Positions 33,223 through 39,742 of a DNA stretch of 64,000 bases are shown one piece after another. This DNA is from Falsiroseomonas sp050563525 (GTDB lineage Bacteria > Pseudomonadota > Alphaproteobacteria > Acetobacterales > Acetobacteraceae), in contig NZ_JBNXUN010000014.1 of assembly GCF_050563525.1 (NCBI RefSeq), forward strand, positions 1-64,000, given 5' to 3'. The notes below the pieces were generated by a model. It ran no database searches. It was given only the letters and a program-made list of their open reading frames with translations, and was not told where the DNA came from. Numbering within the stretch: the first letter of the stretch is position 1; each line of letters starts with the position of its first letter. The position numbers and the translations under genes were made by a program.

Positions 33223-34444
33223 CAGGGCAATCGCTTGAACGGCGTGGGGATATCGGCGCGGGCCGAAGTCTGATTCACGTGGGGCCTCGCATGCGGAGGT
33301 TTCCCGATGGCTGGCGCGGCCCTGCTCGATCATTTTTCGGCGCTCGACGACCCGCGCCAACCTGGCAAGGTGCTGTATCCGTTGCCGGAGGTCATGCTGC
33401 TGGTGCTGTGCGCGACGCTGGCCGGCGCGGAGGACTTCGTGGAGGTCCGGCTCTGGGGCCAGGAGAAGCTGGCCTTTCTGCGCAGCCTGCTGCCGTTTCG
33501 CCGCGGCATCCCGTCGCATGACACGCTGAACGACGCCATCAATGCGCTCGACCCGGAGCTGTTCGGCGCCTGCTTCACCGCCTGGGTCGAGGGCCTGCGC
33601 GAGGATGAGCCCGACATCGTGGCGGTCGATGGCAAGACCTCGCGCCGGGCCCGACGCGGAGGGGACCACCCGCTGCACGTCGTCAGCGCCTGGGCCACCC
33701 GCCAGCGGCTGGTGCTCGGGCAACAGGCGGTTGGCAGCAAATCCAACGAAATCATCGCCATCCCGCTGTTGCTGGAGCGGCTGCACCTGACCGGTGCCTT
33801 GGTCACCATTGATGCCATGGGCTGCCAGACCCGGATCGCCCAGACCATCCTCAACCGCGGCGCCGACTATCTCCTCGCCTTGAAGGACAACCAGCCAAGC
33901 CTCGCCGGCGAGGTCGAGATGTTCTTCCAGACGCCCGAGGCGCAGGCCGCCGACGCCTTCGAGACCATCGATGCCGACCATGGCCGGATCGAAACCCGGC
34001 GCCACTGGGTCAGCCACGAGGTGGATTGGCTGACCACCGACCGCCGCTTCCCCGGAGAGCCGCGCTTCCCCGGCCTCAAGGCCATCGCCATGGTCGAAGC
34101 AATGGTCGAACGCAACGGCGCCGTCAGTACCGCACGCCGCTACTTCATCTCGTCCCTGCCGATCGACACCCGGATGCTCGCCCGCGCCGTCCGCGCCCAT
34201 TGGGGCATCGAGAACCGGCTGCACTGGGTGCTCGACGTCGTCTTCCACGACGACCTCATGCGCCTGCGCACCAACCACGGTCCGAAAAACATGGCCACCA
34301 TCAAGCACATGGCCATGAACCTCATCCGCAGCGCAGCCGGAAAGGACAGCCTCAAGAGCCGCCGAAAGGCCGCCGCCTGGAACCACGACTATCTCCACAA
34401 ACTCATCACCAGAACCGCTCAGTGACCTTCAAGCGATTCCCCTG
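33223..34444 (+). mobile_element. intact ISAs1-family insertion sequence
   Basis: This 1222-bp element is bounded by near-perfect inverted repeats: CAGGGCAATCGCTTGAAC on the left (33223-33240) and the complement of CAGGGGAATCGCTTGAAG on the right (34427-34444). It encodes one full-length transposase and is flanked by a perfect 10-bp duplication, in the range for ISAs1 elements. It inserted just upstream of the promoter of the carrier-protein/XRE operon and looks recent. Confidence 0.9.
33307..34425 (+). CDS. ISAs1-family transposase
   Basis: The 372-residue transposase appears complete. It has an N-terminal DDE_Tnp_1-associated domain (L-D-D-P-R-Q-P-G-K-V-L-Y-P-L, and G-A-E-D-F-V-E-V). The DDE core shows P-D-I-V-A-V-D-G-K-T-S-R-R, A-L-V-T-I-D-A-M-G-C-Q and A-H-W-G-I-E-N-R-L-H-W-V-L-D-V, carrying the catalytic Asp, Asp and Glu. 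It fills the element between the two inverted repeats. No frameshift or stop is seen, so the copy may be active. Confidence 0.93.
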   Translation: MAGAALLDHFSALDDPRQPGKVLYPLPEVMLLVLCATLAGAEDFVEVRLWGQEKLAFLRSLLPFRRGIPSHDTLNDAINALDPELFGACFTAWVEGLREDEPDIVAVDGKTSRRARRGGDHPLHVVSAWATRQRLVLGQQAVGSKSNEIIAIPLLLERLHLTGALVTIDAMGCQTRIAQTILNRGADYLLALKDNQPSLAGEVEMFFQTPEAQAADAFETIDADHGRIETRRHWVSHEVDWLTTDRRFPGEPRFPGLKAIAMVEAMVERNGAVSTARRYFISSLPIDTRMLARAVRAHWGIENRLHWVLDVVFHDDLMRLRTNHGPKNMATIKHMAMNLIRSAAGKDSLKSRRKAAAWNHDYLHKLITRTAQ

Positions 34445-34454
34445 CGTCTTGCGC
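34445..34454 (+). repeat. 10-bp target duplication, right copy of ISAs1
   Basis: This is an exact repeat of 33213-33222 (CGTCTTGCGC) immediately outside the right inverted repeat. Together the two copies define the insertion site. Confidence 0.85.
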
Positions 34455-34462
34455 GGATCCGC

Positions 34463-34491
34463 TTGCATGTCGGCAAATCCGACATTATGTT
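34463..34491 (+). promoter_or_regulatory. promoter and operator of the carrier/XRE/peptidase operon
   Basis: TTGCAT (34463-34468) and TATGTT (34486-34491) stand 17 bases apart as possible -35 and -10 elements. Between them lies the perfect dyad TGTCGG-CAAAT-CCGACA (34468-34484). An operator in the spacer is the usual site for an XRE repressor, which is encoded by the second gene of the operon. Confidence 0.55.
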
Positions 34492-34516
34492 TGTGCTGAG
34501 TTCTGGAAAGACACAC

Positions 34517-34867
34517 ATGGCAGTCGCCGCGCTCGCCCGTCCCGTCACCCCCCGTGTACCGGCACCGTTTCCCGCGGCGGCTGTCGAGGCCGGCTTGCGC
34601 AACGAGTTGCTCGAAGCGGTCAAGGCGGAGGCCGAGATTAAAGGCAGCGCGCTGCCGGCGACCGCGACCGATATCGCCAAGACCGCGTTCCAGGTGGATT
34701 CGTTGGTCGTCGTCTCGATCCTTTGCAAGATCGAGCCGATTGTCGGCTTCGAGTTGCCGGACAGCGTCGTGCGCGGCGGCGGCTACGGTTCGGTCGACAG
34801 CGCGCTGGCGCAGCTTCTGCCGCGGATTGAGGCACAGTGGAATAAACGAAAAGGAGGCAAGCCGTGA
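34517..34867 (+). CDS. acyl-carrier-protein-like small protein
   Basis: The product has 116 residues from ATG 34517 (GGAAAG upstream). The C-terminal 55 residues have carrier-protein character: V-D-S-L-V-V-V-S-I-L-C-K-I-E-P, then V-G-F-E-L-P-D-S-V-V, and finally a helix S-V-D-S-A-L-A-Q-L-L-P-R-I. The D-S-L is where carrier proteins bear phosphopantetheine. The N-terminal half is an extra Ala/Glu-rich helical part. No acyltransferase or ketosynthase is nearby, so the cargo is unknown. Its stop overlaps the XRE start by four bases. The assignment is from motif reading and is moderately sure. Confidence 0.55.
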   Translation: MAVAALARPVTPRVPAPFPAAAVEAGLRNELLEAVKAEAEIKGSALPATATDIAKTAFQVDSLVVVSILCKIEPIVGFELPDSVVRGGGYGSVDSALAQLLPRIEAQWNKRKGGKP

Positions 34868-35238
34868 CCCAGGTCGCACTTCGTCAAGACTCCGACGATG
34901 CTGAGCGTCGCCGTCTCGGCGAACGCCTGCGCGAGGCGCGCAAATATCTCGGGCTGAAGCAGGAGGAAGTGGCGACGTATTTGAAGATCCCGCGTACGTC
35001 GCTCACCGACATCGAGAACGGCCAGCGCCGCGTCGAAGCGATCGAGCTCGGCCGTCTCGCCAAGCTCTATCGACAGCCGGTGGGATATTTCACCGGTGAA
35101 GACGAGGCCGCAGCGAGCTTGCCGGTCGATGTCGCGCATCTTGCGCGCCGGGCGGCGGCATTGTCGCAGCAGGATCGTGACGAGCTCGGCCGTTTCGCCG
35201 ATTACCTCCGCGCTCGGGCGCGTACCGGACAGGGCTGA
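34864..35238 (+). CDS. XRE-family transcriptional regulator
   Basis: The 124-residue protein has a Cro/CI helix-turn-helix at about 16-75 (R-L-R-E-A-R-K-Y-L-G-L-K-Q-E-E-V-A, then I-P-R-T-S-L-T-D-I-E-N-G-Q-R-R-V). A helical C-terminus contains A-L-S-Q-Q-D-R-D-E-L. Regulators of this kind are paired with ImmA/IrrE peptidases that cleave or displace them; that peptidase gene starts five bases downstream. It probably represses the operon through the dyad at 34468-34484. Confidence 0.85.
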   Translation: MTQVALRQDSDDAERRRLGERLREARKYLGLKQEEVATYLKIPRTSLTDIENGQRRVEAIELGRLAKLYRQPVGYFTGEDEAAASLPVDVAHLARRAAALSQQDRDELGRFADYLRARARTGQG

Positions 35239-35243
35239 AGCGG

Positions 35244-36254
35244 ATGGCGGCGGCCACCTATGCTGGCGCGGTGCGGGCGGGAACGCAGGCCGCGTCGCGT
35301 TTGCATCAGCGCCTCGGTCTCCGTCCCGCGTTAGAAGCCGGTGGCGGCAATGTCGATGTGTTCGGCGCCATTCAGGCGATCGACCTACCGCTCCTCTTGC
35401 GACCGCTCCAAGGATTGCTGGGTGCGTTCCTGATCAACCCGGTTCCGGGTGTGCTGGTGACGACGCAAAGGCCGATGGCGATCCAGCGCTTCACCGCCGC
35501 GCACGAGCTCGGCCACTTCACGATGCGGCACGAGCCGAGCCTCGACGACGAGAGCATCCTTCGGCGCATGCCAATGGCCAGCGCACCGGCTGAGGACTTC
35601 CAGGAAGTGGAGGCGGACGCCTTCGCGGTCGAGTTCATGATGCCGCGCTGGCTCATCCAGTTGCACTCCGCCCGCCAAGGCTGGACGGTGGACGACTTCC
35701 GCCGGCCGAACTGTGTATACCAACTCGCGCTGCGCTTGGGCGCGAGCTACGAGGCGACCTGCTGGACGTTGGTGCGGCATCGGCTGATCAACGCTGCACT
35801 CGCGCGTGAGCTGCAGCAGACTCTGCCACGCGACCTTAAGGTCGCGCTGCTCGAGGATTACCGGCCTCAAGATTATCGCGGCGACGTCTGGCTGTTGACC
35901 GAGCGCGACGCGGACACACGGATCGACGGCAGCCGCAACGACCTGTTCGTGCTTCGGCTCAGGGAGCATAGCGGCGGCGGCTATCTCTGGGACATCGACC
36001 AGTTGAAGTCTAGTGGGTTCGCGGTCGTCCGGGACGCACTCGAAGCAATCGACGGCGATGGCATCGGAGGTCCAGTCGTCCGCCGGGTGACGGCGGCGCC
36101 CGGCGAGGACCGTCGGGGCTCATTGCAGCTCGACGAGCGGCGGCCGTGGGAGACCGATCCGCTGTCGCGATGGCAGCTTGATTTCGACCTGACGGGTCCT
36201 GAGGAGGAAGGCCTGTCACGCGCCGAACGGCGGAGGCTGCTCGAAGCCGCATGA
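35244..36254 (+). CDS. ImmA/IrrE metallopeptidase fused to a chagasin-like inhibitor domain
   Basis: The 336-residue protein has two parts. Residues about 20-190 are an ImmA/IrrE (DUF955) zinc peptidase with H-E-L-G-H in F-T-A-A-H-E-L-G-H-F and the downstream E-V-E-A-D-A-F-A-V-E-F-M-M-P glutamate box. Residues about 225-320 look like a chagasin (I42) cysteine-peptidase inhibitor: N-D-L-F-V-L-R-L-R-E-H-S-G-G-G-Y-L-W, I-G-G-P and the hallmark R-R-P-W-E. The next gene, overlapping by four bases, is a papain-like peptidase, the natural target of such an inhibitor. The peptidase part should act on the XRE repressor. The fusion is the key oddity of the locus. Confidence 0.8.
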   Translation: MAAATYAGAVRAGTQAASRLHQRLGLRPALEAGGGNVDVFGAIQAIDLPLLLRPLQGLLGAFLINPVPGVLVTTQRPMAIQRFTAAHELGHFTMRHEPSLDDESILRRMPMASAPAEDFQEVEADAFAVEFMMPRWLIQLHSARQGWTVDDFRRPNCVYQLALRLGASYEATCWTLVRHRLINAALARELQQTLPRDLKVALLEDYRPQDYRGDVWLLTERDADTRIDGSRNDLFVLRLREHSGGGYLWDIDQLKSSGFAVVRDALEAIDGDGIGGPVVRRVTAAPGEDRRGSLQLDERRPWETDPLSRWQLDFDLTGPEEEGLSRAERRRLLEAA

Positions 36255-36937
36255 CCGGTGTCGCCGTTCTGAAAGATCTGCGGGCCACGCTCGGCGAGAT
36301 CCGCAACCAGGGTCCGCGGCCTACCTGCTTAGCCTTCGCCGCAAGCGATGCGCACGCGGCGCTGCGCCCGGGCTGGTCGCCATTGTCCTGTGAGTTCGCC
36401 TTCTATCACGCGCAACGCCGCGCTGGGCGGCCGCCCGACAGCGGCGCGGTGTTGTCGGCCATGCTCGTGGCGCTACAGCATGACGGTCAACCCGAGGAAG
36501 CCGGTTGGCCTTACTTGGCGGCGACCCCGACCGATCCTGCGGCTTGGTTGCCGCCCACCGACGTTGGCTCGCGATTTCGACGCGCCGGCGCAGCGCAGGC
36601 CGCCTCAATCGATGCGATTGTCGCCGAGCTCGACGCCGATCGCCCCATGATCTTGCTTATGATGTTGTCGCGCAGCTTCTATGCGGCCGCCGCCGGCGCC
36701 GTGATCCGTCCGGCGACCGGCGAGACGCCTGAGCCCGCCCGGCGCCACGCGGTGATCGCCGTGGGGCATGGCACAGTCGGCAGCGAGCGCGTTGTCCTGG
36801 TCCGCAACAGCTGGGGACCGGGATGGCAGGCCGCCGGATATGCCTGGCTGACTGAAAGCTTCCTCGCCCCGCGCCTGTTCGCCGCGGCGGTGCTTACGGA
36901 GAATGTCGATGTATCTGCCCATCCCGTCGCAGCCTGA
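36251..36937 (+). CDS. papain-like (C1) cysteine peptidase
   Basis: The 228-residue protein lacks a signal peptide and a pro-domain. All catalytic elements can be placed: Gln and Cys in I-R-N-Q-G-P-R-P-T-C-L-A-F-A-A-S (oxyanion Gln, nucleophile Cys), His in R-R-H-A-V-I-A-V-G-H-G, and Asn in V-R-N-S-W-G-P-G-W. A cytoplasmic, mature-form papain is unusual for bacteria and needs control, which the inhibitor domain fused to the preceding protein could supply. It overlaps both neighbours, so it is expressed from the same transcript. Confidence 0.8.
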   Translation: MTGVAVLKDLRATLGEIRNQGPRPTCLAFAASDAHAALRPGWSPLSCEFAFYHAQRRAGRPPDSGAVLSAMLVALQHDGQPEEAGWPYLAATPTDPAAWLPPTDVGSRFRRAGAAQAASIDAIVAELDADRPMILLMMLSRSFYAAAAGAVIRPATGETPEPARRHAVIAVGHGTVGSERVVLVRNSWGPGWQAAGYAWLTESFLAPRLFAAAVLTENVDVSAHPVAA

Positions 36938-37679
36938 TTGCGCCACGGCGTGGCGCGAGGCGGTGCGGCGCGTCGACGCCGCTCGTGGGCGCAACGCGTA
37001 TAATGTAGTGATCGACGTTGCCGACCCCGTTGCCGATGCGACGGTCGCGCATCCCGGCATCGCCATGGTCGATGCCTTCCTCACCGAACGTGCCAAGCCT
37101 GTTGACACCGTCGCCAACACCATCTTTCCCGCTTCGCTCTATCGCCGGCACAAGGCGCCCGCGTTTTTCGAGGTGTTCGAGAAGCAGGTTTTGCCGAAGG
37201 TGCGTCGCGGCGAACGTTGGTCAGGTTACTATTTTGAGCGAATGATTGCCTACCCGGTGGCGGTCGGCCAGCCGCCGAACCAGCTCTGGGACATCATCGA
37301 GCGGATGCGCAACGAGGAGGTCCGGGCGCTCAACAAGTTCGAGTTGTCGCTGTTCGATCCTGTCCGCGACGTCGACAATTCGCCCTACGGCGGTCAGTGC
37401 TTGAGCTTCCTCAGTTTCAAGATCATTCCTGACCCGACTCGGACACTGGTGCTCACAGCCCAGTACCGCAACCACTTCTACATCGAGAAGCTACTCGGCA
37501 ACCTGATCGGGCTCGGCCGCTTGATGCACTTCGTCGGCCGTGAGACAGGTCTGAAAGTCGGGTCGCTCACGGTCCTGTCGACGCACGCCAAGATTGATCA
37601 ACCCGGGCGGGCGCGTCGCGGCGAGATCGACGCGCTGCTCGCGCAATTCGATCAGGCGACGGCGCCTCGCGAGCCCTGA
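36909..37679 (+). CDS. thymidylate-synthase-like protein
   Basis: The product has 256 residues from ATG 36909 (GGAG seven bases upstream; ATG 36903 is too close to it). The later half follows the thymidylate synthase pattern: P-N-Q-L-W-D-I-I-E-R-M, P-Y-G-G-Q-C-L-S-F-L-S-F-K-I with a Cys at the nucleophile place, and L-T-A-Q-Y-R-N-H-F. Then come G-N-L-I-G-L-G-R-L-M-H-F-V, and G-L-K-V-G-S-L ending in S-T-H-A-K-I-D, which aligns with the nucleotide-binding H-x-Y. It is divergent, so the substrate may be dUMP, dCMP or another pyrimidine. The gene's end overlaps the convergent glycosylase gene by 28 bases. Confidence 0.65.
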   Translation: MYLPIPSQPDCATAWREAVRRVDAARGRNAYNVVIDVADPVADATVAHPGIAMVDAFLTERAKPVDTVANTIFPASLYRRHKAPAFFEVFEKQVLPKVRRGERWSGYYFERMIAYPVAVGQPPNQLWDIIERMRNEEVRALNKFELSLFDPVRDVDNSPYGGQCLSFLSFKIIPDPTRTLVLTAQYRNHFYIEKLLGNLIGLGRLMHFVGRETGLKVGSLTVLSTHAKIDQPGRARRGEIDALLAQFDQATAPREP

Positions 37680-38347
37680 GCGGCCAGGAGCGGCAGGTGC
37701 GGCCCATCTTTATGGTCCAGGCCGTAGATGGCGTTGACGCTGGAGATGAACTCCGTCTGGCCACCATAGCTTGGGTGGCGCACCGTTATCACAGGCACCT
37801 CGATGTCTGCCAGCGCTAGGCCAGCCTCGCGGCCGATCGCCACAATTCGGCGAGGCGCGATCATATCGATCAGCGCCACGAGGAACGGCCAAGTGGCGTC
37901 CCGTTCGGTGCGGCTGTGGCAGCGGTTCGACAGCGGATCGTCAGCCTCATGGGGGTGAAGCGGAAATACGTTCCAGAGCACGACGGGCGCGCCTATACGC
38001 GCCAGTACGCGCCAAACGACCGCTGCGGTGCGCTCGGCGACAACCGGACCACGGGTGGCTCGGTCCAGCGCGATGCCACCCAGCAGCGAGCCCGCCGAAG
38101 CAAGGTGAACCTCGTCGGTCAGCGGCACGCCGGTTCGCCTGCCGCCGCGATAGCCGAGGTCACGCGCGATCCAGATCGTATCGACCTGTACTTCGAGCGC
38201 GGCTTCGAGACAGAGGACCAAGTTGCGTTTGCGCACGCGTGCCGCGTCCTCGCGGTCGTGCAGCGGGCAGCAGTCGCTGTAGGGGTTGAAGACAGACTTG
38301 AGCGACATCGCGGCGAGCGCGTCGGCGAAGGCTTGGGGCGTGTTCAT
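37652..38347 (-). CDS. uracil-DNA-glycosylase-superfamily protein
   Basis: The product has 231 residues from ATG 38347. Superfamily motifs are V-L-W-N-V-F-P-L-H-P-H in the water-activating/substrate loop region, P-R-R-I-V-A-I-G-R-E-A, and the late V-R-H-P-S-Y-G-G-Q (H-P-S motif). The N-terminal half has F-N-P-Y-S-D-C-C-P and L-G-Y-R-G-G-R-R-T-G-V-P. Such enzymes cut damaged or modified pyrimidines from DNA. It overlaps the MazG-like gene by four bases (ATGA) and is tail-to-tail with the thymidylate-synthase-like gene. The base it removes is unknown. Confidence 0.65.
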   Translation of the reverse strand: MNTPQAFADALAAMSLKSVFNPYSDCCPLHDREDAARVRKRNLVLCLEAALEVQVDTIWIARDLGYRGGRRTGVPLTDEVHLASAGSLLGGIALDRATRGPVVAERTAAVVWRVLARIGAPVVLWNVFPLHPHEADDPLSNRCHSRTERDATWPFLVALIDMIAPRRIVAIGREAGLALADIEVPVITVRHPSYGGQTEFISSVNAIYGLDHKDGPHLPLLAAQGSRGAVA

Positions 38348-39495
38348 GGCAGCGGTTCGATCAAGAGTTGGTGCTTGTTGATGTCGATCAGCAACCGCCC
38401 GCGTCGGTGCTCGCGCAGGAAGCGGAACGCCGCATAGCCTTGGAGGATCGCTTCCTCCCAGAGCCACAGCGGGCATTGTTCGGCCTCGTAGCCGGCGACG
38501 AATTGGCGGACCTGCTTGAGCAGGTCGAACGGCAGATCACCCGGCTTCAGGTCGGCAAATAGGTTAAGGTCGAGCGCCTTGCCGAAAATCCAGGTGGTGA
38601 TGCCCTCTTCGATCAGGATCGCGCGCGCACCATCCTGCGCCTCGTCGACTTCCGGCTCGGACTTCCGCTTCAGCCGGAAGAGCGTGCGGATGACGGGCGA
38701 CCAACTCAGCACCGCCACATAGGCATAGTGGAAGACGTCGTGAAAGCGGTAGTCATCTGCGGTCATGGCGTTATCGGTCAGTCGGTCGCCGATGTTGATG
38801 CCATTGCAGCTTTGGAACACGTAGGTTCGGCCCCGCACCTGCCGCTCGAATACCTCGATCGTCAGCTGCCGGGGCAGGCGCTCTTCCGGCTCGGCGCTCG
38901 CGTCGAGCGGCTCCGGATAGCGCCGATCACGGGGCCATCGATCCTCAATCTTCGCGAGGTTTTTGATCGCAGCCGCCTCGAGGGTGACGCCCGCCTCCTC
39001 GGCCGCCTTGATCAGCGTGTGAGCGATGCTCGCGAGCCGCTCGGCCGATACCGGGCGGCTCTGGCACACACCATCATGCTCGCTGATCAGCGTTCCAACC
39101 TCGCTCGCGAGCTTTAGCAGCGTCCGTTCGAATGCCGCCGTCGGTTCTCCGCTTCGCGGCAGGAAGTCCGGCTGCAAAGCGGCAAGCGTCAGCGCGCCAG
39201 CCTTCGCCGTTGGAGTAGCCTTCGCAAAGACGTCGGTGAGCGGCACGCCGGCCCGGGAGGCGACTGCAGAGAGATACCAAAGCACGTCACCCAGTTCCTC
39301 GACGACCGCGCCGGCGTAGCCCCGATAGGAGGCGCGATCGCGCTGCTTCTTCTTCACCTCGCTGAGCAAGCTGCCGGTCTCGCCGAAGAGCCCGAGAAGC
39401 GGAAAGGCAAGCGACCCGCCATCGCTGTGAAGGTCGGTCGACGCCGCCCGCGCAGCATAATCGGCGATAGTCAGCGGCGTGAACGCATCCGTCAC
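38344..39495 (-). CDS. MazG-like NTP pyrophosphohydrolase with C-terminal extension
   Basis: The product has 383 residues from GTG 39495. The N-terminal part (about 28-95) is an all-alpha NTP pyrophosphatase: L-L-G-L-F-G-E-T-G-S-L-L-S-E-V-K-K-K and A-V-V-E-E-L-G-D-V-L-W-Y-L-S, giving the E-x-x-E...E-x-x-D metal site. A C-terminal domain of about 170 residues (D-Y-R-F-H-D-V-F-H-Y-A-Y-V-A-V, D-L-P-F-D-L-L-K-Q-V) is not recognised. These enzymes hydrolyse non-canonical or excess (d)NTPs. Its start and stop overlap neighbouring reading frames, implying a coupled operon with the glycosylase. Confidence 0.7.
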   Translation of the reverse strand: MTDAFTPLTIADYAARAASTDLHSDGGSLAFPLLGLFGETGSLLSEVKKKQRDRASYRGYAGAVVEELGDVLWYLSAVASRAGVPLTDVFAKATPTAKAGALTLAALQPDFLPRSGEPTAAFERTLLKLASEVGTLISEHDGVCQSRPVSAERLASIAHTLIKAAEEAGVTLEAAAIKNLAKIEDRWPRDRRYPEPLDASAEPEERLPRQLTIEVFERQVRGRTYVFQSCNGINIGDRLTDNAMTADDYRFHDVFHYAYVAVLSWSPVIRTLFRLKRKSEPEVDEAQDGARAILIEEGITTWIFGKALDLNLFADLKPGDLPFDLLKQVRQFVAGYEAEQCPLWLWEEAILQGYAAFRFLREHRRGRLLIDINKHQLLIEPLP

Positions 39496-39698
39496 CGCTT
39501 CGATCTCGGTCGCGCGTCCGAGCTCCGATCGACCGGGCTTGGCGACGCCGAGAGCCCTGCCTTTCGAGCGGCGCGCTGCACGGCCGGAGTGCGTTTGCCG
39601 GGCGCGGTAAGTCGCCGCAACGCCGTGCGGCGCGACAGCCCGTCTACAACGACCGCGTCACAGGCAGGGCGGCGAAGATCAACGGAATTTGCTCCCAT
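39492..39698 (-). CDS. possible small basic protein upstream of the MazG-like gene
   Basis: The 68-residue frame overlaps the MazG-like start by four bases (GTGA). It is rich in Arg, Ala and Ser with no certain motif. The tight overlap and position behind a possible promoter (39700-39742, the most AT-rich part) favour a real gene, but the composition is also what a chance frame would give. It may encode a leader peptide for coupled translation. Confidence 0.35.
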   Translation of the reverse strand: MGANSVDLRRPACDAVVVDGLSRRTALRRLTAPGKRTPAVQRAARKAGLSASPSPVDRSSDARPRSKR

Positions 39699-39742
39699 CT
39701 GTCTGCCGGCCTCCCTCGCCAGCGATCATCTTGAATCAGACA

